Source: an uncultured Lachnospiraceae bacterium (GTDB taxonomy: Bacteria > Bacillota > Clostridia > Lachnospirales > Lachnospiraceae). From it: a stretch of 20,570 bases of DNA. Shown here piece by piece: positions 15,102 through 20,570 of this stretch (position 1 is the first letter of the stretch; each line of letters starts with the position of its first letter). Made by a program: the position numbers and the translations under genes. The stretch lies in contig CATZPU010000004.1 in assembly GCA_958422845.1 (NCBI GenBank), forward strand, positions 1-20,570, in the 5' to 3' direction. The notes under the pieces are model-generated. The model had not been told where the DNA came from and did not search any database. It saw only the letters and a list, made by a program, of their open reading frames with translations.

Positions 15102-15185
15102 CACACAAGAAAGGAGGAGACTTGTAAGAATAGATTGTTTTTAGCAGCAAAGCAAATTATTTTATAAAGAAACGAGGTATAACGT
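15102..15185 (+). other. End of the leader, with an unused strong ribosome binding site
   Basis: AAGGAGGAG (15111-15119) is a near-perfect ribosome binding site, but the only nearby start, TTG at 15122, is followed directly by TAA. The gene's own site is the weaker GAGG (15174-15177), 8 bases before ATG 15186. The 50 bases between are AT-rich with no longer frame. Confidence 0.5.
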
Positions 15186-18100
15186 ATGAAACGAAGAAAA
15201 AAGATAGCCAGAATGGTTTCATTGTTTCTTACGGTCGTGATGCTGCTTTCTTCACTTGGAACATCAGTACTGTCTGCAGAGGCGGAGCCGGTAAACAGCG
15301 CCGCATCGCAGAATACAACGAACGAACAAACAGGTACAGGGGGGGGGGTATCAAAGGTTCGTTACCTGAGACACCTGATCCTGCACAGAGCAGGACTGTT
15401 GAGACATCTTTTTCCGAAGAGAGCAATTCTACAAAGGCAGCGCCGTCAGTAGAGAAAGAGACGCAGCCGGCGACGGAAGAGACACAGGGAACACAAGCGG
15501 AGTCAGAAAAGACGCCGGAGTCAGAGACAACACAGCAGACGCAGCCGGAGTCAGGAAAGACACCGGAGTCGGAGACGACACAGCAGACGCAGCCGGAGTC
15601 AGGAAAGACACCGGAGTCGGAGACGACACAGCAGACGCAGCCGGAGTCAGGAAAGACACCGGAGTCAGAGACAACACAGCAGACGCAGCCGGAGTCAGGA
15701 AAGGCACCGGAGTCAGAGACGACACAGCAGACACAGCCGGAGTCAGAAGAGATCACCTATCAGGTGAAGTTTGATGCGCATGCAGCAGACTTCGGAACGG
15801 TCATCGCAGACGAACAGACGATCGATCCGAACTCATATGTAAAAGAAGCGGCGGAAAATTCCGAATACGTTTTTCGGATAGAAGCAGCGAACGGCTATGA
15901 AGTAGAAACTGTCCGTGCCAACGATACGGAGCTTATCGAAGACGGATCGCCGGATAAATACCGGATAACGGCAGTGACAGAAGATACTGTGATTACGGTA
16001 GTCTATAGGGAAACACCCGAAGAGACGGAAAACGTCGCGCAGCATGTAGTTACCTTTCAGACGGGAGAAGGAGCAACCGTAACTGTAGACGGTACAGACG
16101 CCACGAATGGTACCGCTATGGCGAAGGATGGAAGGATAATATTTACTGTTGCATCACAGGAAGGATTTACCGTGACGGAGGTTTTGGTAGACGGAACAGT
16201 TCCGGCACGCACGACGGGAAATCCTGATGAGTATATCATCGAGGGTATCCAGACGGATGCAACAGTAGTTACGATAAATACAGCTTCGGCACAGACCGAA
16301 GAGACAGAAACAGAAGAGACAGAGATGCCTGTGACTGAAAATCTTGTAACGTTCCAGAGCGCCGGGGGCGCGACCGTCATTGTAGACGGGACAGACGTTA
16401 CGAACGGAACAGCTTCTGCGAAGAACGGTACGATCATATTTACCGCAGCGCCGACAGAGGGCTTCCGTATTTCGGAGGTTCTGGTGGACGGAGAAGTTCC
16501 GGCGAGAGAGACAGGCAATACCGGAGAGTATATCATTGAAGGTATCACGACAGACGATACCGTAGTAATCGTGAATACGGCTCCGACAGAAGAAAAAGAA
16601 GATGAAGCAACACAGGAACAGGAGAAACCGGCGCAGACCATGACAGTGACGGCGAGCGACGGAGCGACGGTTATTATCACAGCGCCGCAGGGCGCGCTGC
16701 CGGAAGACGCACAGGTTATCGCACAGGCGATCTCATCTGCTTCTATTGAGAGCGCAGTTGCAGACGCTGTGGCATCAGAGGGCAAAACGCTTGTCGATTA
16801 CAAGGCTTACGACATCACGATCATCGACGGCGAAGGAAATGTGATCCAGCCAGATGCCAGCGTGCAGGTAACGATCAACAACGCGGGCGTGGCAGGTGAG
16901 GAGACAGCCGTATACCACGTAGAGGGCGCGTCGGCAGACAAGGTGGCCGAGGTTCCGGGAGGAGATTACGCAGCGTTCGCGGCAGCGCATTTCTCCATCT
17001 ATGTTGTGGCAGGAAGCCAGACCGAGCAGCCGGAAGTGGATGAGGTGCTTGTTACTTACCGCAGGATTCGGGAAAGCGGCGTAGCGGTGGAACCTCCGTA
17101 CACAGTGGCATATGACCTGAAGGACGGCGGTATTCAGACAGAGTATCAGGCGCCGCCGGAAGCAGGCTATACGATTTCCATGGAAGCGGATGCGGCGCAC
17201 TTTACCTTTGATGAGGGAAGCCGCACAGTAACCGGAAACTTTACGGAGAGCGGCAGCTACGAGGTTATTCTTACGTATACGCCGAAAACGATCAGGTATT
17301 CTGTAACACATAAGTATCAGAGTCTGGATGGTTCCTATGACAAGGATACTGAGACTGAAACATTGACGGGCAAAGTCGATACCATGACAGACGCGCAGGA
17401 GAGACCGAGAGAGGGATTTACGGTAAAGCCTATTGAGCAGATCCATATTGCGCCGAATGCGAAGGACGATGCGATCAATGTGGAGGTAGAGTATAACAGA
17501 AATGAATGCCTGCTCATCTACAATACGATGGGCGGCAGCTACATTGAATCGGAGATCCTGCTTTATGGAACTACGATCGATCTGCAGGAGATCGAAAGAC
17601 CTGTACGGGAAGGATACCGCTTTACAGGCTGGTACAGTGACAAAGCGTGTCAGAACAAGATTACGGAAATCGAAGTCACCGAACAGACGACATATGTGTA
17701 TGCCGGATGGACAGGCGAAGAAGTAGATTATAAGGTCGTGTATATGCAGGAGAATGCAGATGACGACGGATACTCCTATGCAGGTTCCGTTGATCTTCGG
17801 GCGACAGCCGGTTCGACGGTTGAGGTGACGGCAGATACAAAAAAGCCAACCGGTTTTGATACCGGGCACTTTACCTTCAAAGAAGGTGAGACGGGCGAGA
17901 TCATGCCGGACGGCAGCACGGTGCTGATCGCATATTACAGCAGAAACGTATATAAGATCACCTTTACGGCGAGAAAGCTTGCATGTGGCAAAGCAGCACA
18001 TAAACATGCGGTGACGAATGGTGCGGACAGCTGCTATAAGCTGACTTGCCAGCAGGAGGAAAGTAGCTGGCCTTGGGGGCATCATCATAGCGTGAAAAAC

Positions 18101-20570
18101 GGATGCTATGTCCTTCTTTGTGACAAGACAGAACACCAGCATGAGCAACCGGGGTGGGGGACTTCTGGTTGTTATGGAGATGAAATAACCAAAACAATCG
18201 AGGCAAAGTATGAGCAGGATATCTCAGAGCTTTGGAATGAAGCAGTAGGTCCTGGCACAAATCTTGAAGGATACAACTGGCTGTGGCAAGAGGGTACTTC
18301 GTGGGATGGCGATAAGTACACAGGTTTTCAGACCACGATGCCGGGCGAAGATAAGATTCTTGACGAGACCGGAAATGCAGGAACGACTGTACGCCCTCTT
18401 TACTATTATATAGAGGACCCGAACGGAACCGTGGCGTACGGCAATGACGGCTTAAGGTTCAGTCTGTATACCAAGGTTGTTCTATATCTTGATAGTGGTG
18501 CCAATCCGACATACGACGAGGAGTTCTTTGTTATTGACGGATACGACCGATACGCAAGCACGATCAGCGCATGGAGTGGCGGTCAAAATGGCGGTGATCC
18601 TGACTGGGACAGAAACGGCGGCGGTACGTTCTACTACAAAAGAGCAGACTACGTGTTGGAATTGATCAGCGACGGTAAATCATCCAAACATGAGCTGCCG
18701 TATCTCAGCGATATTGAGAACTATCTCGCTGCACCGGAGAACGGTCCGGAGGGTGCGACATTTGGCGGCTGGTATCTCGATCCGGAATTTACGACACCGT
18801 TTGAGACGGCAGGCGCGAAGATGCCAAAAGGTCTTTCCCTCTACGCAAAGTGGATACCTGCGACGCATACGGTGACCTTTTATGATAGAGGTAACGTATA
18901 CTTGGAAAAGAAGATCGTACACGGGCAGGCGATCATTGAGGGTATTGACCGTCCGTCATATGAGAAGGATTATATCTTTGACGGCTGGTATACCACAGAG
19001 GATTGTCAGGAGGGTACGGATTTTGACTTCGCAAAACCGGTGGTAGAGGATACGAAAGTCTATGCCAAATGGACGCCGATTACTGATACGACTTATACCG
19101 TCAGGTATTTGACGGAAGGCGGCAGACCGGTAGCGGATGAGGTGCATGGCAGCGGAACGGTCGGCGAGACGATCCGTGTGGAAGCGGTAAAGCCAAGGGA
19201 TCAGTACGCAAGCTATACGGTGGATGAGGCGACGAAAGACTTCACACTTACCGCAGATCCGAAGCAGAATATTATCATCTTTACATACTCTCAGACGAGT
19301 GATCTGAAGTATGCCATTCATTATGTGGATGAAGGACAGGTGATCTATAAGCGAGAAAACATTCCGAGTGAGGCGAACCACCTGACTGTGCATCCGGAAG
19401 CGGACGATCTGGAAGCATTGGATGCGCTTGGATACAAGGTCATTGACCATCACAAGGAAGTCGATCTTACCACGGAAGGCGAGAATATCGTTACATTTGA
19501 ATGTGAAAAAGCGGAGTATACCATTACGTACGAAGGCTTGGAAGGCTCAGACTTTGCACAGAGCAATCCGAATCCGGCGACGTATAGAATCGATACGCCA
19601 AGCTTCACACTGCAAAATCCGACAAAGATCGGCGCTGCCTTTGACGGCTGGGTATTTGACACGTCCACAGGCGGCATTGTGCAGGACAATGATCACAACA
19701 AAATGCAGACGGTGATCAGTACAGGCTCTCATGGAAATCTGACCTTTACTGCAACGTGGAAGGAGAAAACGTATACCGTCGCATACGATACGAACGGCGG
19801 TACACCGGAAACGATTGAGTCTAAAACAGTCGGGTGGAATTCAAGCGGACTTTTGCCGGAGATCACACCGACAAAGACAGGCTACACCTTCAAAGAATGG
19901 ACGTATCAAAACGCAGCTGTAACGCCTGATAAGACGTATGCGTCTCTGGCTGGCACAGACGATGTGGCTTCGATCACATTGACGGCACAGTGGACGGAAG
20001 ATCCGAGCGCGACCATACACGTAGACTACGTGGCTGATCCGGCGACAGGCGGAAGTGTAAGCAATACGGCGGGAGATACTATCCAGATCATCACGGCAAA
20101 CGGGCTTAGAGGCGCAACGGCTACGGCAGCGGGAGGCTATACGTTTATCGGCTGGTTCAACGGCGAGACAAAAGTAACGGATTCGACGGTACTTACGCCG
20201 GGCTTGGCTAAGGGTTCTCTGAACAAAGATCCGGAAGATCAGACGTATACAGCTACGACGTTTACTGCGAAATTCACGGAGAATGAGAACGTGACGCTGA
20301 CGTATACGGTCAATCCGTCCGAGAGCGGAACGGTTTCACGCGGTTCTGAGTCAATCGCGCCGGTTACGGGTGTGCCGAGAGGCTCCTATGCGAGCGCAAA
20401 TCCGGGTTACAAGTTCGTGAACTGGACGGTAGGAAGCGATGTAGCCGGAAAAAATCAGAGACTTACGGCAGCACAGGTGGCGAATGCGGCAAAGAAGGAT
20501 GGCGTATATACGTCGACGGAATTTGTCGCAAACTTTGAAGTCGACGCATCGCAGACGGTACAGGTGAACT
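15186..20570 (+). CDS. Giant secreted surface protein, frame broken at a G10 run (probably phase-variable); 3' end outside window
   Basis: From ATG 15186 come a signal peptide (KRRKK, then a hydrophobic stretch to residue 29, probable cut after LSA) and a Thr/Asn-rich start. At the ten-G run (15339-15348) this frame turns to short nonsense and stops at 15452. The frame one base away has no start of its own but is open without a stop to 20570. Eleven or eight Gs would join the two into at least 1,795 residues. Order with the frame restored: tandem repeats 110-189; twin 79-residue modules 289-367 and 388-466; a domain ending in FSIYVV (about 486-609); InlB/Flg_new GWY repeats from 775 on; a Cys/His-rich stretch 934-997; MucBP-like segments; more GW repeats to the edge. 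A cell-surface adhesin is likely. Any sortase signal is outside the window. Confidence 0.85.
15339..15348 (+). repeat. Homopolymer run of ten G (candidate phase-variation switch)
   Basis: The run lies 51 codons into the surface-protein gene, after the signal peptide. Translation enters in the frame of ATG 15186 and leaves one base out of phase with the long body. It is the only such run noticed in the window. Long G runs change length by strand slippage during replication, and lengths of 8 or 11 would be ON. Confidence 0.85.
15512..15751 (+). repeat. Five tandem 48-bp repeats coding TPESETTQQTQPESGK
   Basis: Five units of exactly 48 bases begin at 15512, 15560, 15608, 15656 and 15704. The last starts with Ala instead of Thr and ends EE instead of GK. 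The 16-residue unit is Pro/Thr/Ser/Glu/Gln-rich, with no hydrophobic residues, as in extended stalks. Near-identity at DNA level suggests recent expansion and likely copy-number variation between strains. It is direct and without spacers, so not a CRISPR array. Confidence 0.95.
16049..16285 (+). repeat. 79-residue surface module, copy 1
   Basis: 237 bases coding a beta-rich module with landmarks VTFQ, VDGTD.TNGTA.AK, EGF, EVLVDG.VPAR, GEYIIEGI-like and V.NTA. It is paired with an equal-length copy at 16346; the copies differ at about a third of residues, so the duplication is not recent. Confidence 0.85.
16346..16582 (+). repeat. 79-residue surface module, copy 2
   Basis: The second copy of the module, same length and the same landmarks (VTFQ, IVDGTDVTNGTASAK, EVLVDGEVPAR, EYIIEGI, VNTA). 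A 20-residue linker rich in Thr and Glu separates it from copy 1. Confidence 0.85.
17984..18175 (+). other. Cys/His-rich threefold motif within the surface protein
   Basis: Three successive blocks share the pattern C...HxH...CY: CGKAAHKH...CYKLT, then CQQEE...HHH...CYVLL, then CDKTEHQH...CYGD. Each offers two Cys and two or more His, spaced as in a metal-binding knuckle. Similar C-x-x-x-x-H-x-H-...-CY strings occur in other large surface proteins of Clostridia. The rest of this protein has almost no Cys, so the block stands out. Confidence 0.7.
18869..20570 (+). repeat. Chain of InlB/Flg_new and MucBP-like repeats
   Basis: Repeating beta-grasp units with the signature of a G-x-x-F-x-G-W turn and a closing (A/T)-x-W or (A/T)-x-F: FDGWY...YAKW (to 19073), FDGWVFD...TATW (to 19759), FKEWTY...TAQW, FIGWFNG...TAKF and FVNWTVG...VANF. 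Two MucBP-like segments (TYTVRYLTEGGRPV near 19094 and YAIHYVDEGQVIYK near 19310) are interleaved. Earlier GWY units lie at 17507-17710 and 18689-18855. Such chains form rod-like stalks of Gram-positive surface proteins. Confidence 0.8.

Noticed and set aside
15512..15751. Possible CRISPR array because of regular repeats.
   Set aside because: Units are contiguous with no unique spacers, and they code an in-frame peptide repeat.
16775..18148. Minus-strand frames of 457, 242 and 175 codons opposite the surface-protein gene.
   Set aside because: They are antisense shadows of the long plus-strand frame. The one at 15229-15756 is just the repeat read backwards.

Overview
The window looks like part of a chromosome from an anaerobic gut Firmicute, most probably a Lachnospiraceae-type Clostridium. 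This rests on strong AGGAGG ribosome binding sites, sigma-A style promoters, the fungal/archaeal-type aspartate-semialdehyde dehydrogenase, QueH, and a very large surface protein with InlB-type beta-grasp repeats. No genus can be named from the sequence alone.

Left part (1-3990): the 3' end of a cobC-like phosphatase and a complete cobT (nucleotide-loop assembly of cobalamin). These are followed by a NitT/TauT-type ABC ATPase and permease pair with no binding-protein gene beside it. A convergent queH (queuosine synthesis) shares a bidirectional terminator with the permease.

Middle part (4081-14659): argH (arginine) and asd (aspartate-family amino acids), each with its own candidate promoter. 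Then comes a co-oriented run of topB (topoisomerase III), a GlmU-like left-handed beta-helix acyltransferase, parE and parC (topoisomerase IV) and a cytidine-deaminase-fold protein. A strong promoter followed by a heavily structured leader stands before topB. Gaps of 26-84 bases suggest one transcription unit with an internal hairpin between parE and parC.

Right part (14698-20570): a single tRNA-Gly(CCC) with its own promoter and a strong terminator, then a second terminator. A 330-base regulatory region follows, with a 13-bp direct repeat spaced 20 bp, two TATAAT boxes and a folded leader. It leads into a giant secreted surface protein whose reading frame runs off the right edge.

The most notable feature is in that last gene. 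The signal peptide and the >1,700-residue body lie in different reading frames, separated exactly at a run of ten G residues. Eleven (or eight) Gs would join them. This is what a phase-variable, slipped-strand contingency locus looks like, here captured in an OFF state, unless the run length is a sequencing error. Downstream lie a fivefold 48-bp tandem repeat, two 79-residue duplicated modules, a Cys/His-rich threefold motif and a chain of InlB/MucBP-like repeats.
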